Positions 8,760 to 17,188 of a DNA stretch of 64,000 nt are shown piece by piece (the first letter of the stretch is position 1; every line of letters begins with the position of its first letter). Made by a program: the position numbers and the translations under genes. The DNA is from CAVQAH01 sp963784195 (lineage in GTDB: Bacteria; Acidobacteriota; Vicinamibacteria; Vicinamibacterales; 2-12-FULL-66-21). The stretch is taken from positions 59,116-123,115 of the forward strand of contig CAWARA010000001.1 in assembly GCA_963784195.1 (NCBI GenBank). Direction: 5' to 3'. The notes below the pieces were generated by a model. It did no database searches, was not told the origin of the DNA, and was given only the letters and a program-made list of their open reading frames with translations.

Positions 8760-11071
8760 TAGTGCTTCGCCAGTGAAGACGTGCGTGCAGGCGGGTACGA
8801 CGTCTGGCCGCACTTGCAACGCCCGGCTTCAGGGCTCCCCCGGTGCCAGACGCGCGTTCTGCACTCGGGGCAGGACCACGTCTGGTCGAACGTTTCAATG
8901 CGTTTGAGTGCGGCTTCCACCTCGCCCGCTCCAGACCGGCGCCGGCTGCCATGGACCTCGACGTTCAGCGTCGCGCCCACGTCTGCTTCCAGGTTCTTGA
9001 AGAGCGGCTCGACCGACTCCAAAAACGGCTTGGCCTGATCCTTCAGCGAACGCCGCAGCCCCTTGAAGAGCTCGCCAATCTCGCGCTTGTCGTTCGCCTG
9101 GCCTCGTCGAAACGGCAGCGGTGCCCAGAGCGCCTCGCAGACCTCCTGCAGGAGCTCCTCCAGCGCGCGCCGCGCCTTGGCGGCCGCGCCGTGCACGTCG
9201 CCGCTGTCGAGCCGCTCGCGGGCCGCTGCGAGAATGCCCGACGGTTCATACCTCGTCGTTCGCGGCCCGGACTCGTAGCTCCATGACGTCAGCTCGAGGC
9301 GTCGCCATGAGGGCGCGCGACGGCTGAGGTGCTCGTAAAACTGCTGATCGTGGGTGAGGACGATGATCTGCCAGCCCGAGAATTCGTCGGCAAGGAGCTC
9401 GGCGAGCCGGCCGCGATGCTCGACGTCGAAACTGTTGATCACGTCGTCGAGCACGAGAAAGCCGAGCTGCTGATTGAACTCTTCCGCCATCGCCAGGAAC
9501 AGGGCTATCGCGAGCGAGTTCAGATGCGACTCGCTGAGGACGCCGTGAGGAGGACGCTGGCGGGACCCGTAGAATTCGACGGCGAGCTCGACGCCCTTGG
9601 CCGTCCACGGCTCGATGCTCACAGCTTCGGCCAGGTTCTCTCCCGGGTGCAATGCGGCATAGAGCTGGGCCACACGCCGGCTGATTCGTTTCAGCAGCTC
9701 CGCGAGATCCTCCTTCTGCTTCGATTGATACGCGTCGAAGACCCGGTCCGCAAGATTGAACGCCTGGAGTGCCCGGGCGGCCTTCTTTTCACCGAGCCGC
9801 CACGTCTTGATCTGTTCGCACAAGGCGGCCAGCATCAGGAGTTGTGTGTCACGTGTGTTGACTGACGAGGATGCCAACTTCTGAGCCAGCTTCCCTGCAG
9901 CTTGATCCCACTTCCGAAGCTCGGCCAGGTAGCCAGTGATCGCCTTGACGTCGATAGGAATGAGCGCATCGAGGCTGTTCTGGAGCCCCTCGAGGGGAAC
10001 GTCTGGGAGCGTCGGCAGATCGAGCTTCCTGGCGCGCCCGCGATTCTGAAGCGCCGATCGTCTATCGTGTGACGCGCCGAGATCGTCCGCCCATTCGGCG
10101 ATCGGATCGCGGACGCGCTCCAGTTCCTGAGACGCTTCCAACACATCGACAAGTGCGCGCTCGATTTTCTTGGCCAGCTCCTTCTCGCTCACCGCCTGGC
10201 CGCACAGCGGGCATCGCCCATCGAGCGATCGCTCGTCCACGAGTCGCTTTGCTTCACGGACGAGCGTCGCGCGAGGCAGGAGCCGCGCCCGATTCGACGT
10301 CACGAGGGCGTTCCAGCGCTCGAGACCCTTGACGTCGGCGGTGGGGGTTTCCAGTGCCTTGATCTCGGCCAGCAGACTCTCACGATCGGCGGACTCCGAG
10401 CTTGGAGCGCTTGCGCCAGCCGCCGTCGCAAGCCAGAAGGGGTCGACCGCCTGATCCAGCGATTCGGGTGGGTCGACCTTCAACATCTCACAGATCTGCT
10501 GGAGGTTGCCGAGCACGCTTTCGTGCGTGACCGGCGCGTCACCGGAAGCCAGCGCATTGCGGAACGCCTGCAGTTGTTCTTCAGCCGACTTGGATTCCTT
10601 GCGCAGATCGTTCCGCGCTCGCTGGAGATCCTCGCGAAGCCGTTCGATGGCGTCGAGCCCAAGGATCTCGACGAGCGCCTTCCATTTCTCCGTCTTGGTC
10701 TTGTTGATGAAGCCGGCCAGCGTGCGCCCGCGGAGCAGGAACGTCTCCTGCCGGATGTCGTGAAAGGATTCCGGATCGCGAGCGTCGGGGAAATCGACCT
10801 TTCCGCCGAGCGTTCCGTTGGTCACGACCTCGACCCAGGTCGCGCCGTCGCCATCGCCGCCCACATGGCGCACCGCGTGCTGCCGGCCCTCGTGTGACAG
10901 GAACTCGATCTCGCCCGTGAAGTACCACTCGAGTGCGTCGGCCACCGTGCTCTTGCCCGTGCCGTTGTCGCCGTAGACGGCAATGCTTTCGCCCTTACCG
11001 AAGTCCACGGTCATTTCATCCGGGACTCCACGGAAGGCGTGCATGACGAGCCGCTGGATTCGCTCACTCAC
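8759..11071 (-). CDS. SMC/RecN-like AAA ATPase with zinc hook and C-terminal zinc ribbon
   Basis: About 770 residues from GTG 11071, which overlaps the end of the small upstream gene and has GAGGA nine bases before it; a TTG at 11086 is an alternative. Walker A GDNGTGKS is at 34-41. Coiled coil flanks a CPLCGQ hook at 287-292. The ABC-type signature (LSESHLNSLAIALFL) and Walker B (FLVLDDVINSFD) lie near 515-545, followed by an ILTHDQQF H-loop. A helical region (KARRALEELLQEVC) and a CPEC...CKCG zinc ribbon end the protein. This resembles RecF/RecN/SbcC-type and defence-associated ATPases; no nuclease motif is seen. Role unknown: DNA repair or phage defence are guesses. Confidence 0.8.
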   Translation of the reverse strand: MSERIQRLVMHAFRGVPDEMTVDFGKGESIAVYGDNGTGKSTVADALEWYFTGEIEFLSHEGRQHAVRHVGGDGDGATWVEVVTNGTLGGKVDFPDARDPESFHDIRQETFLLRGRTLAGFINKTKTEKWKALVEILGLDAIERLREDLQRARNDLRKESKSAEEQLQAFRNALASGDAPVTHESVLGNLQQICEMLKVDPPESLDQAVDPFWLATAAGASAPSSESADRESLLAEIKALETPTADVKGLERWNALVTSNRARLLPRATLVREAKRLVDERSLDGRCPLCGQAVSEKELAKKIERALVDVLEASQELERVRDPIAEWADDLGASHDRRSALQNRGRARKLDLPTLPDVPLEGLQNSLDALIPIDVKAITGYLAELRKWDQAAGKLAQKLASSSVNTRDTQLLMLAALCEQIKTWRLGEKKAARALQAFNLADRVFDAYQSKQKEDLAELLKRISRRVAQLYAALHPGENLAEAVSIEPWTAKGVELAVEFYGSRQRPPHGVLSESHLNSLAIALFLAMAEEFNQQLGFLVLDDVINSFDVEHRGRLAELLADEFSGWQIIVLTHDQQFYEHLSRRAPSWRRLELTSWSYESGPRTTRYEPSGILAAARERLDSGDVHGAAAKARRALEELLQEVCEALWAPLPFRRGQANDKREIGELFKGLRRSLKDQAKPFLESVEPLFKNLEADVGATLNVEVHGSRRRSGAGEVEAALKRIETFDQTWSCPECRTRVWHRGSPEAGRCKCGQTSYPPARTSSLAKH

Positions 11072-11225
11072 CGGCAGCGTCCTCAAAAAGCTTGCGGATC
11101 GCCTGCGAGCGATCGGCCTCGTCTTTCTTCAGGACTTCTTCGAACCGCTGAGCGAAATCCGGGGGCAGATCCTCCATCGTTTCGAGAAGCTTCAGCAGGA
11201 ACTCCTGTGCGCTGGGACGATGCAT
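11064..11225 (-). CDS. 53-aa acidic helical protein, partner of the zinc-hook ATPase
   Basis: A 53-codon reading frame from ATG 11225 with a GAGGAG ribosome site nine bases upstream; it begins MHRPSAQEFLLKLLETMEDL and ends KLFEDAAGE. The sequence is acidic and predicted helical (DFAQRFEEVLKKDEADRSQAI). Its TGA stop overlaps the GTG start of the ATPase gene (8-nt overlap), the arrangement expected of a subunit or regulator made in step with it. I recognise no family. First gene of the minus-strand block. Confidence 0.65.
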   Translation of the reverse strand: MHRPSAQEFLLKLLETMEDLPPDFAQRFEEVLKKDEADRSQAIRKLFEDAAGE

Positions 11226-11574
11226 GGGAATGGCTCCTCACCCGGTGCCTGGTTGGCCGGGGCCAGATGACCTAGAAGGAGTAGGTTAAGTATACGGCGG
11301 GCATCGCGAGGCAGCCAAAGGACGCGGATCCTTCGCCGGATAGCCCAGAACTGGCATGACTGGCGGGGCCGCTGAAACGGGTAACGGCATCCCTTAACGG
11401 CCACGAGGGTCACGACGGCCACGACGTCAGTGGAGTTACATCGGGGAAGAGTACGAGGGTCTGACCCAAGCCGTCGCGGTCGTCGTGTCGTCGCGATCAT
11501 TCCAGGTGTTCGTTCGGCGTGGCTGGCGGGACCCGCTGATTCATGAAGAGAGGCAATGAGCGAAACATCTGTCG
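11226..11574. other. Intergenic region with weak 9-mer foldback
   Basis: No convincing gene. The minus strand must carry the promoter of the 53-aa gene, but I cannot place one with confidence. At 11398-11428 the sequence has 9-nt periodicity (CCACGAGGG TCACGACGG CCACGACGT) and at 11470-11495 a roughly complementary GTCGTCG-rich stretch, which looks like a degraded foldback of the 9-mer class. Confidence 0.4.
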
Positions 11575-11784
11575 CTAAAGCGGCTCGGTTTGCGGCAATT
11601 CCTTGTACATGATGGTCGTCGGCTCGAGCTCCGGCGTCAGCGACCCTCGCGCGAAGCGTGGAATGACGCCGACGGTCACGTAGTCGAGCGACCGGTAGAG
11701 CAGCTCAGCGTGCCCGTCGGTCCAGGTGTCGAGTGTCAGCAGAGTACGGCCTTCCGACAGTGCGAGCTTTTCGAGCGCCACCAT
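11575..11784 (-). pseudogene. 3' remnant of a GNAT acetyltransferase gene
   Basis: The 69 residues match the C-terminal half of a GNAT N-acetyltransferase: RALMVALEKLALSEG, TLLTLDTWTD, AELLYRSLDYVTVGVIPRFA. The acetyl-CoA loop (R/Q-x-x-G-x-G/A) and the whole N-terminal half are missing; upstream lies the promoter and start of the peroxiredoxin gene on the other strand. I therefore read it as a truncated remnant rather than a working enzyme. Confidence 0.6.
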
Positions 11785-11880
11785 CAGCGCCCTGCGGTGG
11801 GTTTCGACGTGGATTCGAGCGGAAGGTGACGGGAGCAGCGGGTTGGTCTTTGATAAGATTCGGTGTTTGGAGGTTCGTTG

Positions 11881-12414
11881 ATGAAGCTACGTAGTTGCGT
11901 ATTGACGTTCGCCATTGTCGGCCTGACGGCTGGAGGGTCCATGGCCCAGACGGAGCTCAAGGTGGGCGATATGGCGCCCGATTTTTCGCTGCAGGGCAGC
12001 GACGGCAAGACCCACACCCTCGCCGACTTCAAGGGCAAGCGCGCTGTGGTGATTGCCTGGTTCCCGAAAGCCTTCACGCAGGGCTGCACGATCGAGTGCA
12101 AGTCGCTCGCGGAGAACGGCGAGCTTCTGAAGAAGTACGAAGCGACCTATTTCATGGCCAGCACTGATCCGATTGAAGAAAACACGAAGTTCGGCGCCGA
12201 GCACAAGGCAGACTTTCCGCTTCTGAGCGATCCCACGAAGGAAGTGGCCACCAAGTACGGCGTGCTGAACGCGCAGCGTGGGTTCGCCAATCGCTGGACG
12301 TTCTACATCGGCAAGGACGGCAAGATCCTGGCGATCGACAAGGCGGTCAAGCCCGCAACGTCGGCGCAGGACATGGCCGCGAAGCTCGGCGAGCTCGGCG
12401 TTCCGAGCAAGTAG
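11881..12414 (+). CDS. Exported peroxiredoxin (Bcp/AhpC-TSA type)
   Basis: 177 residues: signal peptide (MKLRSCVLTFAIVGLTAGG...MAQ) and a thioredoxin-fold peroxiredoxin. The active-site segment is FPKAFTQGCTIEC with the peroxidatic Cys at 69 and a second Cys at 73, the spacing typical of Bcp-type enzymes. It should reduce peroxides in the periplasm. ATG 11881 is preceded by GGAGG; an in-frame start 18 nt upstream is less likely. Followed by a foldback array that separates it from the convergent next gene. Confidence 0.9.
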   Translation: MKLRSCVLTFAIVGLTAGGSMAQTELKVGDMAPDFSLQGSDGKTHTLADFKGKRAVVIAWFPKAFTQGCTIECKSLAENGELLKKYEATYFMASTDPIEENTKFGAEHKADFPLLSDPTKEVATKYGVLNAQRGFANRWTFYIGKDGKILAIDKAVKPATSAQDMAAKLGELGVPSK

Positions 12415-12443
12415 CGCAGTCCTCTGAGGAACGCGTACACGAT

Positions 12444-12511
12444 AACTCCCAATCCCAACTCCCAAGACCTCAGCCGGTCAGCCCATTGGGCGTTGGAGGT
12501 TGGGAGTTGGG
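12444..12511. repeat. Heptamer foldback array (TTGGGAG family), probable two-way terminator
   Basis: The left arm reads AACTCCC AATCCC AACTCCC and the right arm GTTGGAGGTTGGGAGTTGGG; they pair over about 20 bases around a loop that itself contains GACC...GGTC. It lies between convergent genes ending at 12414 and 12517. The same heptamer family recurs at 26583-26651. Confidence 0.7.
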
Positions 12512-12516
12512 TTAGC

Positions 12517-12813
12517 TCAAGTCCTTTTCGCCAGCAGGGCAGTCGCGATCTGATCCCACTCGGCCTCGAGCGAGAGTTTCGCCACCGGTTGTGCAGCGCG
12601 ACGGTACCAGTAGGCCGCATTCCCGTCGTCACCCTCCTTCCGGTGCAGGTAGGCGTGTACCCACGCACCGTCCTTGTCTTCCACGTCCTGTGCGACCTGA
12701 TGCGCCGCGTGCCAATCGCCTTTCGCGTCGTGCCACAACGCGACGAGTGCTGGCGGCAGACCGGGCGGTGGGGTAGAGGCGGACAGGCTCGCTTTCAAGT
12801 CAGAAAGGGTCAC
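12517..12813 (-). CDS. Conserved small hypothetical protein
   Basis: 98 residues, soluble, with one tryptophan-rich helical hairpin repeat (GDWHAAHQVAQDVEDKDGAWVHAYLHRKEGDDGNAAYWYRRA) that resembles a single Sel1/TPR-like unit. There is no signal peptide or membrane segment. Function unknown. It faces the peroxiredoxin gene across the foldback array. Confidence 0.7.
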   Translation of the reverse strand: MTLSDLKASLSASTPPPGLPPALVALWHDAKGDWHAAHQVAQDVEDKDGAWVHAYLHRKEGDDGNAAYWYRRAAQPVAKLSLEAEWDQIATALLAKRT

Positions 12814-12855
12814 GATTAGCAGTATGTCAGATTGGTTGTGAACGGTAGAGCCGGG

Positions 12856-12890
12856 GTTCGTAGTTCGTGGTCCGTGGTTCGTGTCTCGTC
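12856..12890. repeat. Single-arm heptamer array, GTTCGTN family
   Basis: Five heptamers in a row: GTTCGTA, GTTCGTG, GTCCGTG, GTTCGTG, TCTCGTC. No matching complementary arm follows. It uses the same heptamer as the foldback at 1777-1856, about 11 kb away, and sits between two minus-strand genes. Confidence 0.6.
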
Positions 12891-12993
12891 GGGGGTTGGG
12901 GGCACAGACCGAAAGGGCGGCGACCCGTGCCCAAACAGATTGGTGGCGTGTTCTTCGAGCTCGAGCGCCGTCCGCGCTAGCGAAGACCGGCCA

Positions 12994-13491
12994 TCAGGCC
13001 GGCAGGCTTGGCGGTGCGACACCCAGCGCATCGGCCAGGTTCTTCAACGCTTCCTTTTCTTCCGCGCTCACGACCGTCCCGCCGATGCCAAGGAACCCGC
13101 CCTCTTTCGAAGCATGCGCGACGTTCGATGCGACCGACACCAGCCAGGACTTATAGGCGGCCGCCTCGGCCGGCGATTTCGACTCGACCGCGGTGACAGC
13201 ATTCTTGATCGCGCCGATGAGCGTCGCTTTCATCTGACCGCGGTCGCCCTTCGGAACCTCGGGGATCTCGGGCCGGCCACCCGCGGCCTTTACACTCTCG
13301 GCGAGTGACTTGACGATATCGGGCGCGCCGCTGGCGGCAGAGTCTGTGATCGCCCTGCCAACGGCCATCGCTTCCTTCGCGATACCAACCAACCCGCTCG
13401 CATCCGCCAGCGTAATGTAGAGGCCGGCCGCGGTGGGCGCGCCGACAATGGCTTTCCACTCCTGGGCGTTGTAGTCAGTCTGCGTGGACAT
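12994..13491 (-). CDS. Conserved hypothetical helical protein
   Basis: 165 residues starting MSTQTDYNAQEWKAIVGAP, with a ribosome site (GGAGAG) before ATG 13491. It is alanine-rich, predicted helical and cytoplasmic, with a glycine-rich GGFLGIGGTVVS segment near the C-terminus. Related proteins are known only as uncharacterised. Monocistronic; the divergent BASS transporter gene begins about 130 nt upstream. Confidence 0.7.
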   Translation of the reverse strand: MSTQTDYNAQEWKAIVGAPTAAGLYITLADASGLVGIAKEAMAVGRAITDSAASGAPDIVKSLAESVKAAGGRPEIPEVPKGDRGQMKATLIGAIKNAVTAVESKSPAEAAAYKSWLVSVASNVAHASKEGGFLGIGGTVVSAEEKEALKNLADALGVAPPSLPA

Positions 13492-13622
13492 AGATCTCTC
13501 CAGTCCTCGCCTTGCTCGACAAGTGTCACTCCATCTTCGACAACGAGCGAGAATAGGCCACGGGAGTTGGAGATGCAAGTAAGAGAGACGTAACGTGGCC
13601 GAGGTAGAATCTGTAACTCCCG

Positions 13623-14487
13623 TTGATCATCCTCATCCAGATCGCGGTTCCCGCGATCACGTTCCTGGTCCTGGCGGTCGTGGGATCCAGCCTGACAACC
13701 ACCGACTTCGCTCGGCTGTGGCGCACACCGTTGACGATCGTCTCGGGGTTGATCGCGCCGTTGATCCTGCTGCCGCCGCTGGCGCTCGGATTGATCCTGC
13801 TGTTCCGTCCACCGCGCGAGATCGAGGCTGGCCTGTTGCTCGTGGCCGCCTGTCCGATCGGCGGCATCTCGAACACCTACAGCTACCTCGCGCGCGCGTC
13901 CACGGCGCTGTCGGTGACACTCACCGGTGCATCGTGCCTGCTCGCAGTGATCACCATCCCGGTGCTCGATCGCCTCTTCGAGCTCGTGTTGCAGCGTCCA
14001 TTCGGTTTCCGCGCCCCGTTTTTTCTGCTCGTCGTGCAGATGGTGCTGATGCTGGCGCTTCCCAGTTGGCCTGGGGATGTGGGCACGTCATCGCTGGCCC
14101 GAGTGGACCCGAAAGCGAGCTGCACTGACGCAACAGCTGGCTTTTCTGGCCATGGGCGTGTTGCTGGCCCTGTTCATCGCCAGCGAGGCGCGCAGCTTCG
14201 TCAGCGGCCTTGGGCGCACGGTACCGCTTGCCGCCGTGTTCGTCGTGACGTCGTTTCTCGCTGGATGGCTGGTCGGGACGATGCTCGCCGTACCTGCGCC
14301 CGATCGATTTACCCTGGCGACGGAGTTCGCGACGCGTAACGTCGCGGTGGCTACAGCCATCGCCGTCACGCTGCTGGGACGCGCGGAGTTCGCGCTGTTT
14401 GCGACCACCTACTTCCTGACCGAACTTCCGTTGATGCTGCTCGCGGTTGCCGGCTTCCGCAGGCTCAGAAGCGAATCGCGGCCATGA
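13623..14487 (+). CDS. Bile acid:sodium symporter (BASS) family transporter
   Basis: About 287 residues with eight to nine hydrophobic helices, including ITFLVLAVVGSSL, IVSGLIAPLILLPPLALG and the conserved LVAACPIGGISNTYSYLARAS segment typical of BASS carriers; the second half has ATEFATRNVAVATAIAV, matching the second crossover motif. The halves join after deletion of one C near 14067 (LPSW to LGMWARHRW). The start is a TTG just after an in-frame stop, with no good ribosome site, so the true N-terminus is uncertain. Likely transports an organic anion with sodium. Confidence 0.8.
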
Positions 14488-14663
14488 ACACGAACCCGCG
14501 GTTGCGAAACTTGACGCCCAGGCCGAAGAGAGAACGGGGATCTCGAGTAACGCAGCCGGATGCGTTGATCCAACCCACGGATTTCAACGCGCGAGCCCTT
14601 GGTGCTGAAATGTGTTCGGTCGACGTGCCAGAACGTACGCCAGTGCAGTGATGTGAAGGAGAT
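14488..14663 (-). other. Gap with a possible outer-membrane-protein tail
   Basis: On the minus strand the last codons before the stop at about 14465 read SLFGLGVKFRNRGFVFMAA-IRF, which resembles the closing beta-strands of an outer-membrane barrel ending in Phe. No matching upstream sequence exists because the signal-peptidase-like gene occupies it. Either a remnant or chance; nothing else is seen here. Confidence 0.2.
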
Positions 14664-15398
14664 CTAGATGGAGCCGGCACGCGCGAGAGGCCACCAGCGA
14701 TACACGACGCGGCCGACGATGTACTTTTTTGGAACGAAGCCCCAGTGGCGGCTGTCGGAGCTGTTGTTCCGCCGGTCGCCCATGACGAAGTAATACCCTT
14801 CGGGCACGACACTGGGTCCCCAGTTCTCGTGGCTCTGAAACTGGCTGGACACGTATCGATCGTCGAGCGGGATGTCGTTGCGAAACACATGTCCATCGAC
14901 GATCCGCACGGCGTCGCCTTCCTCGCCGATCACGCGCATCACGAAGGTCTTGCTCGGGTCGTTCGGATAATGGAGCATCACGATCTCGTCGGCCCGCGGA
15001 TCCCGGACTCTGAATGCCATCTTGCTGACAAAGAGCCGATCGCCGTCGTTCAGCGAGGGTGCCATCGCCTGTCCCTGGACTCGCGCGACCTGGAAAACGA
15101 ACGTCGTCCAGTAGGTCCGCACAACGACCCCCAGCGCCATCAGGATCAGCGTCGTCAGCAGGATCAGCGAGCCGAGCCGCACGCTGACGCCTTCCGGTGC
15201 GGGTTGCGATCGGCGGCGAGAGAACAACCAGCCGCCGAGAGCGAACACACTGAGCAGCTCGAGAGCAATGGCCCACGCGAACCAGTTCCGATTGCGGCGC
15301 GCGGCATCGACGCCAACCCAGGTACGCACTGCGACCGCGAGAAAGAACAGGAGCGCGAGCAGGGCAGCGCCGGCCGTGACTTCAGACACGTTGGTCAT
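14664..15398 (-). CDS. Signal peptidase I-like protein lacking the catalytic Ser and Lys
   Basis: 244 residues: three hydrophobic helices (residues 7-28, 38-58 and 77-98) and an S26 peptidase fold. The box that normally reads GSMxPT is GQAMAPS at 109-115, so the catalytic Ser is Ala111. The box that normally reads (Y/F)(I/V)KRV is FVMRV at 152-156, so the general-base Lys is Met154. The structural box GDRRNNSSDSRHWG (207-220) is intact. It is probably inactive as a Ser-Lys protease, or it uses other residues. It lies downstream of the DUF2157/GDYXXLXY pair on the same strand. Confidence 0.82.
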   Translation of the reverse strand: MTNVSEVTAGAALLALLFFLAVAVRTWVGVDAARRNRNWFAWAIALELLSVFALGGWLFSRRRSQPAPEGVSVRLGSLILLTTLILMALGVVVRTYWTTFVFQVARVQGQAMAPSLNDGDRLFVSKMAFRVRDPRADEIVMLHYPNDPSKTFVMRVIGEEGDAVRIVDGHVFRNDIPLDDRYVSSQFQSHENWGPSVVPEGYYFVMGDRRNNSSDSRHWGFVPKKYIVGRVVYRWWPLARAGSI

Positions 15399-15410
15399 CG
15401 GTGCGCGCGG

Positions 15411-15914
15411 TCACCTGAGATCGAGCGGGGTCAGTGCCCCGTCCTTCTTTACACCGAGCCGAATCGGTCGCGGCGAGCCCCGTCGAGGGAGGGTCACCTC
15501 GACCCACAATTCCTCACCGGGCGCTCGCGTCGATGGATCTTCGACGTGTTCGGGAATGAAATACGCGATGGGCTGCGTCAGCGCAAGGACCTGCTCCCCC
15601 TGGCGAAGGATGCTGCGCACGGTCAGGTCACTTGTATCGGTTCCAGGAGTCGCCACGAGCGTCTCGTTTCGCACGGCGAGATCGATGGGCACGTAGGTCG
15701 AGTCGCGACCGACCGTCAAGCCGTCTGCGGGTTGAACCTCCAGCTGGAGCCGGACGTAGCGTCCACGGATCGGCAGGTCGGGGTCGATGGGCGCCACACG
15801 CGCCCAGACACGCGGACGTGTCATACGATCGGCGACGAGCTTGGCTCCAAGGCTTGCGACGATTGCGACATGCAACGCCGCGACGATCAGTCCGATCCTC
15901 AGCGGCCGGCTCAC
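15411..15914 (-). CDS. GDYXXLXY family protein
   Basis: 167 residues: one N-terminal membrane helix (IGLIVAALHVAIVASLGAKL) and a periplasmic beta-rich domain containing RGRYVRLQ, the version here of the GDYxxLxY motif, and a second similar domain near DLTVRSILRQGE. This family is regularly found beside DUF2157 membrane proteins, as here: its ATG overlaps the DUF2157 stop by 4 nt. Function unknown, probably a partner of the membrane protein. Confidence 0.85.
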   Translation of the reverse strand: MSRPLRIGLIVAALHVAIVASLGAKLVADRMTRPRVWARVAPIDPDLPIRGRYVRLQLEVQPADGLTVGRDSTYVPIDLAVRNETLVATPGTDTSDLTVRSILRQGEQVLALTQPIAYFIPEHVEDPSTRAPGEELWVEVTLPRRGSPRPIRLGVKKDGALTPLDLR

Positions 15915-17044
15915 GCGTCACCTCTTGCCTGATGAACGAGCTGCCGGCGCACACGCTCGAGGGCCCATCCGCCTATCAGAAAGAGCACGCCCAAGCCGAT
16001 CAGGCTCACCGAACGACCGAGCTTGTCCATGACCTGCGAGAAGTAGAACGCCAGAACCGTGGCGGCAAAAATTACGGCGCCGACGTTGACGCGCTCGGGG
16101 CGTGAATCGTGGACGCCCCAGGCGACCAGACCGATGGCGCCGACTGCCCACCAGGCGTATGAAGCCGTGTCGTTGGTCAGCGGTCCGATCAGCAGGGCGA
16201 GCGCGGCGGTCCAGACGGCGGCGGCAAGGATCGGCCAGGACTCCCGTCTGCGGAAGAAAGCCGCCACGGCCGTCGGGATGCCGAACGCCAGCGTCCAGCC
16301 GAGGGCTATCAGCGTGGGAGCCGCCCGCTCGCTGGCTGCGTAGGCGACATCGTCGTCGGAAGCGAAGGCGAGAGCCAGCGCCAGCGGCAAGAGCGCGATG
16401 CCGCCAATCCACAGCAGCGCCCGGCGCCGCACCCCGGCGCGTTCGCGACCGACCGAGGTGAAATAGGCGACCGCCAGCAGACACAGGCCCGAAGCGATCA
16501 CGGCATCACTGTTGACTACGCGCAGGTCATCGGCCGCCACGAACCACTCGGCCGCCAGCCACGCAGGCGCGAGGATGGCTGCGAGGGCAACCTGCGGCGC
16601 GTCCTTCAACAGCATGGCGGCGAGTGCGCCGCCAACGGCCCACAGCATGAGACCGCCCGGCCAATGCTCGTCGAGATTGAAGATCTGGCCGGCAAGGAAA
16701 ATCCCCGCGCCGAGCGCGACGGTGCCGACGGCGTGCAGCGCGCTTCCCATCGCCGGGAAACGTTCCGCCACGAACGCGCCGGCAACGTGGAAAACGGAAA
16801 CGAGCAGGATGACGAGCGCGAAGCGGGTCTGCGGCGACATCGCGTCCCAGTGCGCCGACACGAACAGCAGTACGCCGGCGCCGACGGTCAGAGACCCGAA
16901 CGCGATTGCGATTAAAACCGGCCACCGCATCCGGGCTGATCCCGACCGCTGACGCTCGAACGCGCGAATGCGATCGGCTGTCGGCTCGTCGATGACGCCC
17001 GCACGGGTCCATTCGACGAGCCGTTGACTCAGATCGCCAGCCAC
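15911..17044 (-). CDS. DUF2157 integral membrane protein
   Basis: 377 residues. The N-terminal soluble segment (SQRLVEWTRAGVIDEPTADRIRAFE) is the DUF2157 helix pair, followed by about ten membrane helices. Function unknown; the family is thought to form a membrane complex with GDYXXLXY proteins. It is the first gene of a three-gene minus-strand group ending with the signal-peptidase-like gene, and is divergent from the AAA ATPase gene (145 nt between starts). Confidence 0.85.
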   Translation of the reverse strand: MAGDLSQRLVEWTRAGVIDEPTADRIRAFERQRSGSARMRWPVLIAIAFGSLTVGAGVLLFVSAHWDAMSPQTRFALVILLVSVFHVAGAFVAERFPAMGSALHAVGTVALGAGIFLAGQIFNLDEHWPGGLMLWAVGGALAAMLLKDAPQVALAAILAPAWLAAEWFVAADDLRVVNSDAVIASGLCLLAVAYFTSVGRERAGVRRRALLWIGGIALLPLALALAFASDDDVAYAASERAAPTLIALGWTLAFGIPTAVAAFFRRRESWPILAAAVWTAALALLIGPLTNDTASYAWWAVGAIGLVAWGVHDSRPERVNVGAVIFAATVLAFYFSQVMDKLGRSVSLIGLGVLFLIGGWALERVRRQLVHQARGDA

Positions 17045-17188
17045 GATGCCTCCCGGGCAAGACCGGGCATAGGTTACAACTTTTCATGAACCGGCGTGCC
17101 GGCGCGCCCGCGGCTCGAGACCCGGACGACGCGAGGCGTTCTGAGCTACGCTCGTAAGGCTCGCACGTCGGAAGTCGAGCCATTCACG

